64,000 nt of DNA from Anastrepha obliqua. Lineage: Eukaryota; Arthropoda; Insecta; Diptera; Tephritidae. Positions 21,198 through 33,159 of the stretch are shown in pieces; position 1 is the first letter of the stretch; each line of letters opens with the position of its first letter. The translations under genes were made by a program, and so were the position numbers. A model generated the notes under the pieces. It searched no databases. It saw nothing but the letters and a program-made list of their open reading frames with translations, and was not told the DNA's origin. The stretch lies in the NCBI RefSeq assembly GCF_027943255.1, contig NC_072895.1, forward strand, positions 28,184,001-28,248,000. Reading direction: 5' to 3'.

Positions 21198-22051
21198 TAT
21201 ATTTTTTTTTGAAATTTTTTTTGTAATTTTTTGAATTTATTTTTGGATTTTTTTTTGTAATTTTTTTCAAATTTTTTTTTTGACATTTTTTTTGTAATTT
21301 TTTTGTAATTTTTTTGAAATTTTTTTTGGAATTTTTTTGCATGTGCAATTTTTGTATGTTTAAGTTTTGCGTTTGTAATTGGTTGTTGTTGTAATTTTGT
21401 AACATCCAACACCCTACCAATGGTGTGCGATGTAAATAGGTATTTCTTATGGCACAATTGTTGTTAGATACGTGTAAATATATGAAAAATCTTATTTTTG
21501 TACTGAATAATTGGCTTAAATTACACTGAGATGCGCTATTATTTGTAAAAATATGAAATAACAAACACAAAAATGAAAAAGCGTTTTTCATGAACTATGC
21601 AACATTTTGCCGTTATACAGTACAATCAAATTGAAACAAATAGAATATGAACACCACTTTCAAGTCATATTCCTATGAATCATAAATTCCATATCACTCA
21701 GATGCGGTCGAAGGTGTGTGCTGGTATGCGTGTATGTATGTATGTATTTAAGTAAATTACGATAGCTGATACATTTGACTTTCAATAGATACTCATTACA
21801 TATATACTAAATGCATGTACGTATGCATGTATGTAAGTATGTAAGTATGTGCGTATGTATTGCGATGAAAAATATCGGTAAACAAATGCAATTAAGAACT
21901 CCATATGGAATACGGTATATATCGTATATATATATATATATATTAATATGTATATGTCTATGTAAATGTATATGTGTATATGTATACGTCTATGCATGTA
22001 TGTATGTAGTTGTATATTGGTCATATCAATAATATTGTAAATGCCTCCTAC
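21198..22051. repeat. Intron with T-rich ATTTTTTTT tract and (ATGT)n microsatellites
   Basis: At 21200-21345 a poly-T tract is broken by GAAATT/GTAATT at regular short intervals. (TATG)n-type runs lie at 21725-21750 and 21810-21855, and (TA)n at 21925-21945. No gene. Confidence 0.7.
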
Positions 22052-22168
22052 CTGTGTGACGCGCAGCTCAGCCTGTGTTCGTCTCAGTTCCGCAGCTGCC
22101 TTGTCGGCGCGCTCTTGTGCCCGATCCAGTTCCTGTGAAGTTGTCATTGTTGTGCGGCCGAATGTGGT
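22052..22168 (-). CDS. brp: Bruchpilot, exon encoding 39 residues
   Basis: 39 codons, from TTFGRTTMTTSQELDRAQER to RRTQAELRVTQ, match Drosophila Bruchpilot (TTFGRTTMTTSQELD is identical in my memory of that protein). The short non-helical TTFGRTTMTTS linker separates two coiled-coil stretches. The acceptor is CACTTAG ending at 22169, a poor polypyrimidine tract. The donor after CAG is GTAGGA. Phase is 0/0 and length 117. It joins upstream to the 13-residue microexon and downstream to the 61-residue exon. Confidence 0.96.
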
Positions 22169-22690
22169 CTAAGTGTACACAGGAACGAGGTTAATCGAAT
22201 TGTCGTAATTAGGGGAAATGCAATTTAAATGTTTGTACATATACACAAATGCATGTATGTATGTATGCATGTGCAATGGTCCCTTAAGGAATGGGAAGCG
22301 TGCAATATTTTTATACAGCAGGAAAATTATGCATAAAATACACTGAGATGTATGTATGTACAGAGTTTGACAACAACACAACATTTACAATATACAGATG
22401 TATGTATGTATGTATGTATATATATACATTTTTCTATTTACAAGAGCATTCACATATGCATGGATCGCATTATGCACGTGTGTGTGTGTGTGTATATATG
22501 ACGAACATTCGCGTTTGATTCGGCTGCTTCATAGTGAAGTTTGGGCTCTCAAAATGTATTGCACAGCAAGTGACAATTCTTTTTTATTGGATTAGAAAAA
22601 CGTTTATGTGATTCTGAGCCCACATTTTAAGAAGACCAATTGCGAAGTAAGTTGCCGTTATAAACTAGCGCATCTCGATTTGGTAAAAAA
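22169..22690. repeat. Intron with (ATGT)n microsatellites
   Basis: (ATGT)n runs lie at 22250-22270 and 22395-22420, and (GT)n at 22478-22493. No coding signature. Confidence 0.7.
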
Positions 22691-22809
22691 AATGGTTGAG
22701 TGCAATAAAAAGTAAACTGAGAAAATTAAAAAAAAATCTAATAATTTTTATTAAAAATTTTATAATTTTGAATTAATTTATATATATTTTTAAAACAAAT
22801 TTTTTGGTG

Positions 22810-25191
22810 GAGTGATTCCATGTCAAGTGATCCAAGTATTTTGGACACGGTTTTAAATTTTTCTGAAAATTGGTATATTTGTAGGTAAAAAAAATAGTTT
22901 CGTGTAATTAACAGTAAATTGGGAAAATTAAAAAAAATTTAATAGTTTCGTTTGCATTTTTTCTTGTCATTTGTGAAAATCAGCCATCTCAAATACTTTT
23001 TAAAAAATGTATTGCACCTAAACATTTTTTTTTAATTTTTAATTTCAAAATTTCAAATTTTAAAATCAAAATTTTCACTCATTTCAGAAAGCCTTTTAAA
23101 AATGTGTTTTATCTCAAAACAAAAATTTAATTCTTAAATTGAGAAAAGGCCGAAGATTTCTACTTTAAAAACTCTTTACAAAAATTTTCACTTAAGTAAA
23201 TAAATCGTGAAATTATTAAATTTTGGTCACGGTCTTCAAATTTTGCATTTCATGACTTGAGTACAATAAAAACTAAACTGAAATAATTAAAAAAAAAATT
23301 AATAATTTTGAGATTTATTCAATTTTGAAACGGAGTTTTTAAGGTAAACATCTGCGGTTATTTTTAACAATTTTATAAAATTTTTAATTCTTTTTTTTTA
23401 TTTAGTAAAAAAATATACAACTTTTGGAAATAATTTTTTTTTTTGGTAATTTTGTAGGTATTTTTTTTTGCCATTTGTGAAAATCAGCCTACTCAAATAC
23501 TTTTTGAAAAATGTATTCTACATAGAAAAAAAGTTCAATTTAGAAAAGAACGGATGATTTCCACTTTAAAAACTTTCCTTCTCAAAATTTTCACTTAAGT
23601 AAATAAATTGTAAAATTTTTAAATTTTGGACAAGGTCTTCAATTTTTCTTAAAATTGGTATATTTTTTAACAAAATAACGAAAAGTAAATTGAAAAAATT
23701 AAAAAAAAGTTGATAATTTTGTGACTTATTCAAGCTGCAAATTTTGGCATGGAGTTTTTAAAGCAAAAATCTTCTGTAAATTTTATAAATTAACTTTGTT
23801 TTTTATTTAGGATAAAATACACAATTTTTTGGAAATCATTTTTTTTAAATTTTGTTGGCATGTTTTTTCGTTAAATCAGTCTGTTGGAATGTTTTTGAAC
23901 AAATGCATTTTATCTCAAAAAGAATTTTTTTTTAATTAGAAAATAGCCGAGATTTCTAGTTTGAAAACTCCATCCTAAAATTTTCACATCTTTGTTCTTT
24001 TTAACAAATTTAATAATTATATATTAATTTTCTTTTTATGTAAAATTTTTGTAAAAATGAGCCTACTCAAATGCTTTTTTAAAAATGTATTTTATTTGCA
24101 AACAAAATTTTTTTCACGTTAAAAGAACCGACGATTTCTACTTTAAGAACTTCATAACAAAAATTTCATTTAAGTAAAAAATAAAATGAAAAAAAATAAA
24201 AGAAATTATAATTTTGAGACTTATTCAAGCTGAAAATTTTGACATGGAGTTTTTCAAATAAATAATTTTCACATCTTGGTGCTTTTTAACAAATTAAACA
24301 ATTATATAAATTAATTTTTTTTTCTAATTTAGTATAAAATATACCAACAAATTTTTGGAAATATTTTTTTTTTAATTTTCTTGTCATTTGTTCTTGTCAT
24401 TTGTGAAAATCAGCTCACTCAAATGCTTTTTAAAAAATGTATTTTGTTGGAAAAAAATTGTATTTTAATGTTGAAAGAACCGACGATTGCTACTTTAAAA
24501 ACTTCATATCAAAAATTGTAGTAAAGTAAAAAAAATTTTTAGAGTTATTCAAGCTGAAAATTTTGGTATGGAGTTTTTAAAGTAAAAAACTTTTGCATCT
24601 TGGTGTTTTTTAACAAATTTAACGATCACATAAATTATTTTTTTTAATTTAGGGTAAAATACACAAATTTGTTTTTTTTTTTTTTTGTTTTTTTCTTTTG
24701 TTTTAATTTTGTCCTATGTAAAGGTCAGCTTACTCAAATGCTTTTTAAAAATTTATTATGTCTCAAAAAAATGTTTTTTAATGTTCAAAGAACCGATGAT
24801 TTCTACTTTAAAAACTTCATATCAAAATTTTCACTTAAGTGACTAAATTAAAATATTATAAATTAAATTTTTTTTTTTTTTTTAATTTTCTTGGAATTTG
24901 TTTTTGTCCTTTGTAAAAATCCGCCTATTCAAATCCTTTTTCAAAAATGTATTTTGTCTAAAAGTTTTTTTTACTGCTAAAAAACCAAGAATTTCTACTT
25001 TACTTCAAAATTTTCATTATAATTTTTTTATTATCATAATTTTATATTATATTATTTATATTAATTTTGTATTATTATTAAAATTTACTGCTTCAAACTC
25101 CTCCAAATATACACATTTTCAGACAAATTAAAGACCAAAGTGTCCAAAAAAAAAAACCAAGTGTCTTTAATTACTTGACATGGAATCGCTC
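22810..25191. repeat. Satellite-like block bounded by imperfect terminal inverted repeats
   Basis: The left end GAGTGATTCCATGTCAAGTG (22810) is mirrored at the right by GAGCGATTCCATGTCAAGTA read inward from 25191. The similarity continues with gaps for about 85 bp (GGACAC, TTTTTCTGAAAATTGGTATATTTG). Between them are roughly six diverged units of about 300-350 bp sharing GATTTCTACTTTAAAAACTT, TTTTCACTTAAGTAA, CATGGAGTTTTTAAAG and GTGAAAATCAGCC. Similar sequence also lies just outside the left end (22690-22809). No coding region. Confidence 0.75.
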
Positions 25192-26829
25192 AGTGGATCA
25201 TAGAAATCTTTATATGACGAGTACCTGCAAAAAGTGGCATAAGCCGATTTTGTATAGAAAATTATTGCCATTGCTCTTTTGTGGAGTTCTATAAGAATAT
25301 TTGCATCGCATTTTAAGTCCCTGACCTCCCTTGTTATGAATCAATTTGACTCCATTATTGCCAATCTGCAGTAATGAATTTGTATAAGACTCACTGAATT
25401 GATAAGATTCACTTTTGTGGAACATTTGCACTCCTAAGCCACCTTTTTTATGACTCAATTTGCGCTGTTTTTAAGAAAACTCCGAAAATTTACTTTGAAT
25501 GCCTCATTTGAGAGCTAAAATGCTCCACGAAAATATTTCTTAAAAAATTTCAGTCGGTGTGACTGAAGGCTCAAATTCCCTCAAGATAAGCGTTTACCCG
25601 TAATTTACAAAAATACTCGAATACACCGACTGTTGGACAGTGATTTTATAGCTGCTATTGGAATACTCAAACAAACAGTGATAGTGCGCCTGAATGTAGG
25701 CAAGCATTTTGGGTTATTTCTTTGATAATGAAGTTTTGATATCACGAAATGGTCGCTGGTACATTTTTTAAGCAAACTGACGAAGCGCAATTGTAATATT
25801 TTTGTAATAATTATTTATTTTACATTCATCATATACATACACACAGACATAAGGCTGCATATTTACTTCTCCCAACGCATTGGTTATTCTGGAGTTAAGA
25901 ATTCTGAATATTTCACTTTTCCAATGAAATACATTTTTGCAGTATTTCAGTTCACATCTATAAATTTACATCACAATGAAAAGCAGTGCATTTAACACTT
26001 AGTTACTTGACTTGGTATCTACTTATCAGTCAACATTCGCCGTCTTTTTACTGAAAATTTTGAAAGCTAACATGTAAGGCTGTGGGTTTTAAGTTTACTA
26101 CGAAAAAATGCAACATTTATGCTCTTCATATATCAAAGGTTTTAGTTATGAAATTCTCTTCCAAAAATTTCAAAATATTTAAAAAACAAATTTGTATTTA
26201 GTTTCTGCTTCACTGAACCTGGAATCTTATTCGTTATGCTCCTTCCAACAATGTTAAAGGCTTTCTGCGTTCACACTCGACTCTTTGAGAAGTGACGGTG
26301 CATTACTCCATAAATGAGCTAACGAGCGCCTGGCACGACTGGCGTGCTATAACAGGAAAAAGTAAGAGGTTTTCGGGTGCTCTAGAAAATCGTGAGACAA
26401 TGAAATCGAAGATGAGGTCTTTATGCATCTATAAAAAATCGATGGACGGCCAATCTTACGAAAGGAAGAGTTCTAAATATCAAACTTCGAACAAATCATG
26501 AGAAGTTTCAAATCGATAACGGAGACCACACGAACCTGAGCGCACCTTGTTTCCCTGGGAACACTGCACTTGACTTTAACCCGCGCACCCATTTACCTTT
26601 TACTTTTTAGTCCAATTCAACTCTTTATATTTCTAATTCCGCTCATAGAATGAAAATGCATGGAGCTGCGTGTTGTCATGACATATGAACAACTTTTTCT
26701 GATTTTGATGAGGTACAGTAGCGATAAAAACTACAATACAATACATGCCTATATTTCGTATGCTTGCGAATTGGATGCTTTCGAAATGATGCAGTAAAAA
26801 ACGAGTAAAAATTCCGGACAGTCACTTAC
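25192..26829. other. Intron, no recognised feature
   Basis: Mixed intron sequence with no convincing coding frame, terminal repeat or tandem array. Confidence 0.5.
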
Positions 26830-26868
26830 CGATAAACGTCCCGATTCGAGCATTAATTTTTGTACAGA
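26830..26868 (-). CDS. brp: Bruchpilot 39-nt microexon
   Basis: Thirteen codons, SVQKLMLESGRLS, correspond to NVQKLMFETGKIS of Drosophila Bruchpilot and fit exactly between LERSQ (exon ending 33691) and TTFGR (exon starting 22168). The acceptor CTTTTCAG ends at 26869. The donor GTAAGT after TCG is consensus. Phase is 0/0. Introns of 6.8 kb and 4.7 kb flank it. Such a short exon is easily missed by gene prediction, and skipping it would remove 13 residues without a frameshift. Confidence 0.93.
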
Positions 26869-27474
26869 CTGAAAAGTATTTGAATTATTATTATTGAAAA
26901 CTCTTCTCTGCTGAGTTGGCTACTATGTATGTATGCTTGTATGTACATATGAAGCGCCTAAAATGTGGCATTCCAAAGCTTAAAAGTTAGCTCAACTAAA
27001 GTGCCGGAGTTCTGGTAAAAATATTCGAGCGCTTTAGGTTATTGAAATGAACTGGTGGATGTTAGCTGATTTGGTAGATACTAAGATATTTATATTATTT
27101 ATGCGTGCAATAAAATATTGTACATAGTTTGAATGGCTGGCTGTGTTTGTATGTATGGTAAATCTATGCTTGTATACAGTGGCGGAGAGTTCATAAGATG
27201 GACGGCTTATCGTGTCGTCAATGCGCTAGTCTTAATGAGCAAATTTCACAAGCATTACTGGGGGGGTGGGAAATGCATCAGAAGGTGATTGTATAAAATT
27301 ATGAAAGCGCTAAACTGGTTTTTGTTTTAGCAAAAGTGAAAGTTTATGAAGTGGGAGAATATGCGCAAATTAAATTTCCAATTGGATTATTATAAGTGGG
27401 ACCCTGTCACTCCGCAAAATGGATCCGAAAGTCAGCGCAAAGCGCTTCAGCATGCATGGGAGAGATACATACTA
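26869..27474. other. Intron, no recognised feature
   Basis: Plain intron sequence with a short (ATGT)-like run near 26925-26950. Confidence 0.5.
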
Positions 27475-27540
27475 TGTGGGCAAAAAGTAAGGTGAATTTA
27501 TTTGTCAAACTTCGCGGGATTAAAATTTCGCTCTAGTTAG
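27475..27540. mobile_element. Solo 65-bp mariner terminus
   Basis: TGTGGGCAAAAAGTAAGGTG and the following bases to CTCTAGTTA match the right end of the mariner at 2229-3511 (reverse of 3446-3511) over about 65 bp with one mismatch. TA precedes it (27473-27474). The similarity stops abruptly at 27540, and the rest of an element is absent. Confidence 0.88.
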
Positions 27541-27881
27541 CCTGAGAGATTGATTGCTTGGCATCTCTATTGTCTAAAACAAAGGAGACGTAAGCCGACA
27601 GCCAGATGAAGTGAACAGAATTGAATAACAGCAAACGCGTCGTTAGCAATTTTTTATGACGCAGCAGAAACTAAGGGTGGAAGCTGGGTAAAGTTAGAAT
27701 GGGTGAACTTGACTGATCAGTGGGCGACAGTGGTTTCACACAGATCAGAACTGGAGCTTAGTGTTTTTAGGAGATTAGATGGGGACGTAGATCTGAGTTT
27801 TAGTAAACCGAGTTGTAAGAAATGTCCACTAAATTTTTGCGAATGAGGGTTTGAATACAGAACTAGGACAGCTGCGTTGGA

Positions 27882-28065
27882 CTAGGAAATTTTTTGATGT
27901 AACCTCCATAAAGTCTGCTTTTTGCGCTCATAAACTTTCAGGCTAGGAAATTTTTGAGGCAACCTCCATAAAGTCTGCTTTTTGAGCTCATAAACCTTCA
28001 GGCTTGGAAGTTTTGATGTAATCTCCATTAAATTCTCTCTTTGAGCGAGTAAAATTTTATTTGCT
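27882..28065. repeat. 61-bp minisatellite, three units
   Basis: Units begin CTAGGAAATT (27882), CTAGGAAATT (27943) and CTTGGAAGTT (28003), each carrying CTCCATAAAGTCTGCTTTTT or a variant and a CTCATAAAC motif. The first two units are about 90% alike and the third is more diverged. Confidence 0.85.
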
Positions 28066-28601
28066 GCCGTCATAAACTTTCATTTGCTTCGCTGCTTGAG
28101 TTCTTCTATGGAGTCAAATCTAATTCAATAGAGGCCTGCCTAACAGTGCTTTAAAACAGTTTTTCGCTGCGCTATAGGATTGCGCTACTCGAGAAATGCT
28201 GAGATATTAAGAAACATATTTGATTTATTGAAATTCATTTTATTCTGTTTTCTATTTCCATGAAATTTGTTATCAGGTTTTGGTTCCATATTGAAATCTT
28301 GCGACAAAAATTATTTTTTTTTATCTAGGAAAAATTGCATATGCGTGGCAAACTATAGATTAAATGTAGTAATACTGCATACTCAGTTTTTAATTTTCTC
28401 AGCAATTTATTACTTTAAGGAACTTTAAAATTTAGAAGAGGAAAAGCGAACAGTGGCAACCACTGCGTATACTTTACTTCTTAAGAGGAAATTTTAAATA
28501 TTTTCTTATGTTTTTATATATTAAGAGAGCAGAAAAGCGCAATAGCAAATTAGAGGAAAACGAAGTAGAGGTACTTATTACTACATGTCCATATGTATAT
28601 A

Positions 28602-28769
28602 CAAGGTGGCGCAAAATTAATCATCCAATTTTGTCTTTGACGAAATTTTTTCTTAAATAAAAAAAAATAAATGATTTCGAGTGTCTGTGTTTAGTTTATG
28701 CTTGACGTACTACACGATTTGCGAAAATTATAAATCTTTCGATAGGGTGATTAATTTTGCGCCACCTTG
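28602..28769. mobile_element. 168-bp MITE of Tc1/mariner type
   Basis: CAAGGTGGCGCAAAATTAAT at the left is matched inverted at the right (GATTAATTTTGCGCCACCTTG). TA lies on both sides (28600-28601, 28770-28771). No coding content. A second copy is at 43372-43609. Confidence 0.92.
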
Positions 28770-28771
28770 TA

Positions 28772-30099
28772 GGTTAGTTCAGGTTGAAGCGGTTATCCTG
28801 TGGGACACAATCGGGCTCATAGCCCATGGTGATGCCGTGTGGGGAACTTGTCATTATCTCTCCTAAGCCAGTGTGTGCTTTTTAAACGTTTTAGAATATC
28901 CCTGATTTCTGCAGAACTGAGGTCTTCAAATTCATTACGAAATTGTCTACCTGTCACATATAGTTTCTTTTTTTTTCAAAAGAGTTCATAAGGAATTTTC
29001 AAGCATATTTAAAGATAAATTTTTCGAAAGACTTTATTGCAGTATATTTGCCTTGACGAAAAGTATAAAAAGCAGTTTTTTTAAAAGCTGAATGGAGGAT
29101 AATCTTTCGTTTGAGGTCCCCTTTTAATATCATGGTGTGAGTATAAGTATTTAAAGTAATTTTTGGAAAGAACAGAAAATGAAAACCAAGTATGCAATAT
29201 TTCTTTATAAAATCTATAGTTTCACGCGCATATACAATTTTTCCTAAAAAACTTCTTCTATTGTAAGGTGTAATCCAATTAATAGAAATGATTTAACAAC
29301 TCGCATGACGAAAATGGCTATTCAGAATGGCTTTTGCAAATCACTTTCATATAAACTTTACAGGGTTCAGTGAGTTAATTTTGGTCAAAGTTTAATCTTT
29401 CTGTTCCAAAATGTCGACAATGAATGTCTATCCAAAACTGCATTGCTAAATTCAAGGTTGTGGCGCCAAAAAATTGCGCGCACTGCAGGGCATTCGTGAT
29501 AAATCTAGAGGATAAACATAATTTCGGCGTAAGCTGGCAAATTATCTATGTGTTGTTTTTGTTTCAGCAGCCTTTGTAATCTATGTTGTTGCTACACTAA
29601 ATGTTGTGCTCGAAGTCATCTAACCATAGGTTTAAAAAACATGCTGCTCCGGCGAGGTCGGTGTCAGAGTGCAGGGGAATGAATTGAGAAGAGGTAGCCA
29701 GTATCGTATAGGCTCTCTTTCCAGACAGAGGTATCTTTGGCAAGTCGAGATGTATCCTGCATATGCAGGAGTTTAACTTGCTCTGTAGCTTACAGCTCGC
29801 AAAAAATATATAGCATCTCAACATTTTGCGTAGTTTTGAGTATTTATTTATTTGTCCAAACTTTTTGCAAGATTTATCAACAGGCGGCAAATTTTCCCAA
29901 AAAGTTTAAGTTTTTTAATGATAATTTAAAAAATTAATTTTTATTTATTTTTTTTTTTTATTTTATATTTATTGTTTCTTCAAACTTGGTAGAAGAATTA
30001 TTAACGTTCGGCAAACTTTCATAAAAATTTCAAAATATTTTTAATGAGAATTTAAATTTTTAAAGGGAATTTAAAACAATAATTTTTGTGTATCATTTT
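28772..30099. other. Intron, possible LINE scraps
   Basis: Mostly ordinary intron. GAAGCGGTTATCCTGTGGGA at about 28797 and the G+C-richer stretch 29610-29790 look like worn mobile-element 3' sequence, but I could not assign them. Confidence 0.35.
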
Positions 30100-30960
30100 C
30101 TAGCACATCCAATTTTAGTATAATAAAGTGCAAGTTTGAAGTGGCTCAAAATTGTCTACATAAAAAAACAACAAAATTCATGGATTTGTTGTAAGGCGAA
30201 AATCGGCAACATAGCCAAGAAAAAAATTATGAAAAATCGACTGGATTTTCTAACAACTTAAAACAAAGCTGTGTACCAAATTTTTTTTTTTTTTTTATTT
30301 TGATTCAAGATTTTAAAATTTGTGTTGAAAATTTTGCCAATTTTTCTGATTTTTGTATAAAGTTTAAAACTTGGATTAGTGTGGTTTTTATTCAACAGTT
30401 TAGTATTCAAAACCTAAAAAAGAAAAAAATTGTGGATTTGTTATATGGAGAAAATAGGCAACGCCACCTAGGAAAAGAATTTTAAATGGTCGGCTGGATT
30501 TGCTAGCGACTTAAAATTTGCACTTGGATCGACTATAAAACTGCGTATCTATTAGTTTTTGCTTTTAATTGTGATTAAAAATTTTAAATTTCTTTTTTAA
30601 ATTTGAACAATTTTTCTAATTTTTTTGCAAAGTTTAAAATTTGGATTAATGCGGTTTTTTATTAGACAGTCAAGTGGCTCAAAATTTTCCAAATAAAACA
30701 AAAAAAAAACCGTTGAATTGTTATATGAAGAAAATAGGCAACGCTGCCGAGCAAAAGATTTATAAAAAATCGGCTGGATTCACTAGCCACTTTAAACTTG
30801 CTCTTTGTTGTAGTAAATTTAATGGTCTATAAAACTGCGTGTCTAATATTTTTTTATTATTTATTTCAAAATTTTGTTGAAAATTACAGGAATTTTTCAA
30901 TTTTTGTATAAAGTTTAAAATTTGAATTAATATGGTTTTTTAGTAGATAGTGAATAATGC
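30100..30960. repeat. ~275-bp tandem repeat, about three units
   Basis: Shared blocks recur: GTTATATG(G/A)AGAAAATAGGCAACG, TCGGCTGGATTxxCTAGC, and GGATTAATGCGGTTTTTTAT (variants at about 30372, 30641, 30923; spacing 269-282). Divergence between units is substantial. Confidence 0.8.
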
Positions 30961-31154
30961 TTTTATAAAAAATAAAAACAAAATCTCCATAAAAAAACAA
31001 ACAAATAGTCGAAGGTGCTCCAAATATTGAGGTGCTATATTTCTTTCGCTTCCTGTATGCACCCGACGTATTTTTCTAATAATGCACATATTTTGACTGC
31101 AAAATTCGTTCATATTGTGAACTCAGCATCACCACTATATCTAGCATATATATA

Positions 31155-31584
31155 AAGGGTCTTTCAAAAAATGCGCTTAGATTTTTTTTTTTAATAAAAT
31201 ATGTAAAATTTAGATTCGTTGAGGTTTCACTATTTTTACTCAAAATACGGCCCTTAACAATTATATGTGAAAACTCAGATCATTTAAATGCCCACCGTGA
31301 GCAGGTCTAACATCTGGTAATCTACAGGCAAAATTCGCTAAACAGTCGTTACATGAAAACCTAAGACCCGGAATAGAATTACAGCGGGACAGCGGGTGGT
31401 GATCAGCTGATCCATCTAGATATTTTCGATATAATTGATATTTTTCATAATATGCTTCAATTTTTTTCTGTCTTATCGAATTGCACATCTGTCGCCTTTA
31501 CAAATGTCAAAGCTAACATTAAAAAAGGTACCGTCCAGGAATTTTTCCTTACTCACATCTAGGCGTCTCTCTTAGAAGACCCTT
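31155..31584. mobile_element. 430-bp Tc1-type derivative with AAGGGTCTT ends
   Basis: The ends AAGGGTCTTTCAAAAAATGC (left) and AAGGGTCTTCTAAGAGAGAC (right, inward) pair with mismatches after the first nine bases. TA lies on both sides (31153-31154, 31585-31586). The minus strand carries codons ending RPAHGGHLNDLSFHI (31261), the same C-terminal transposase motif form (GGHLxDIxFHT) seen in the 15898 family. The upstream part of that frame is not recognisable. Confidence 0.75.
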
Positions 31585-31586
31585 TA

Positions 31587-32765
31587 TATGCTTGAATTAT
31601 ATTTATTTACGTAGTAAATGGTTCTTCATGTTCTTTTGGAATTTAGTTAGGTTTTCTAGTACGAACTTTCGCAATCGGCTGTTTTTTGGCAGGGAATGCC
31701 ACTGCAAGTTTTCATTTATGTTTTTGTATTTGTATGTCTGCAGGTTTTCAATGCCAAGCAGTAGTGCTTTTTAGTAGCAATTTTGTGAAGTGTTAGTGTT
31801 AGTCCTGTTGGGTATTGGTGCTATATTCAAATAAATTAGCATTGCTGTCAAATGTTTGCTTCAACACACTGCGGTGGCGCACAAGGTGTCACAAGTGCCG
31901 TAATAGTCTTAGTGCGTAAAATTTTTCAGGTTTAAATAAATGTTTAGAGTACTTGAAAGCATTGAGCAACTATTTTCCCAACTATATGAAAATTCATAAT
32001 AATACTTGCACGGTACGCTGCAAGCCCCCAAAAATTCTATTTTTCGCAAGGTCGCGACACTCATTTTTTAGTGGTACTTAAAATAAGGCTTTCATTTTCA
32101 CTAAATCTGCAGTTTTGAGTGTTTTAACTATGCGCTAATTGCATTAATTATTTAGTGCACTATGCCTAATATAGATTTTTAGTCGTCCATAGTTCGCAAC
32201 ATACAACAATACGTTACTTGTGACACGCTTGCGCATACCCCAAATGTTGAATTTTTGTTTTTTTTTTTCTCTTAATAAAAAAATAACTCTGCTGGTATGA
32301 ATGCTTATGTGGTGCAACACGACAACGATTTAGACGTTTAGTTATGCAAATTATTTATGAGTTTTTTAGCAAAGATATATTTTAAATGCTAAGTTTAGTA
32401 ATAAGTGTGCGCGCCTATATTGCTAGTACATGTGAAATCTGAACTTTTTTTTTGTACTTCCAAAAACAAAACAACAAATTCGTAAATATTTTTAGCAACT
32501 ACTAATTTTTATATACAGTGCAATGAAGCGTAACCGGTGATAAAGGCTTCGTAAGTGCTCTCTCTGTACAGTTACTCTCACTTCAGCAATATAGACTTGA
32601 GAGCATAACATGTGCAGACTTGAAATATATGGAGCGCATAGCAATGAAATTGTTGTGGAGAGCATACAACATAGCAACGGTACTTTACTAAATACTTGAA
32701 ATGCACTTTGTTGTTTGTTGCTCTTGCATAGTAATTCATAGATGATTAGTAATCTACTGTTGCTA
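31587..32765. other. Intron, no recognised feature
   Basis: No array, terminal repeat or coding frame could be supported. Confidence 0.5.
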
Positions 32766-32768
32766 TGT

Positions 32769-32962
32769 TGAGACTCGCGCGCTGCTCGCTTGATTTCATT
32801 GCATTGCTCAAATGAGCTGTGTGCGCACAAGCTCTCGCGCGTTGCTCGCTTGCTTTCATTGCATTACTCAAAGGAGCTGTGTGCGCGCAAGCTCTCACGC
32901 ATTGCTCGTTTGCTTTGATTGCTTTACTCAAATGTGTAAACTCTCGCGCACTGTTCGTTAGT
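32769..32962. repeat. G+C-rich 60-bp minisatellite
   Basis: CTCTCGCGCGTTGCTCGCTT and the following TTTCATTGCATTACTCAAA-type segment recur at exactly 60-bp steps (about 32771, 32831, 32891), with a fourth partial unit at 32941 after a 10-bp loss. Because the period is a multiple of three, frames stay open on both strands, giving spurious peptides. No gene is claimed. Confidence 0.88.
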
Positions 32963-33159
32963 GAGCATTTACGTAGCCTTTTACTTATGCATAGCATAAA
33001 AATCACAGTTTATATTTCCCTTCTGATTTATGCAACAGCTTAGATTAGTTGATTAATTTTAATGCTATTCGTGAGCTATAGGTACAAAAATGATAATTTT
33101 CTTAGGGATTTCATAGAAAAAATCTTACTTTATGTAGTGTGGTCTGTTCTTCTAGCTGC

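Noticed and set aside
21176..21591. Lys/Asn-rich minus-strand protein
   Set aside because: It is a translation of a poly-T tract broken by GAAATT/GTAATT, so composition-driven.
26292..26501. LINE C-terminus (NELTSAWHDWRAITG resembles NWRxLTREKNDWRAL)
   Set aside because: The similarity covers only a few residues and the neighbouring sequence does not support it.
32746..33043. Long frames on both strands (Ala/Cys/Ser/Gln-rich peptides)
   Set aside because: They are created by a 60-bp tandem repeat whose period is a multiple of three. There is no homology, splice context or start evidence.
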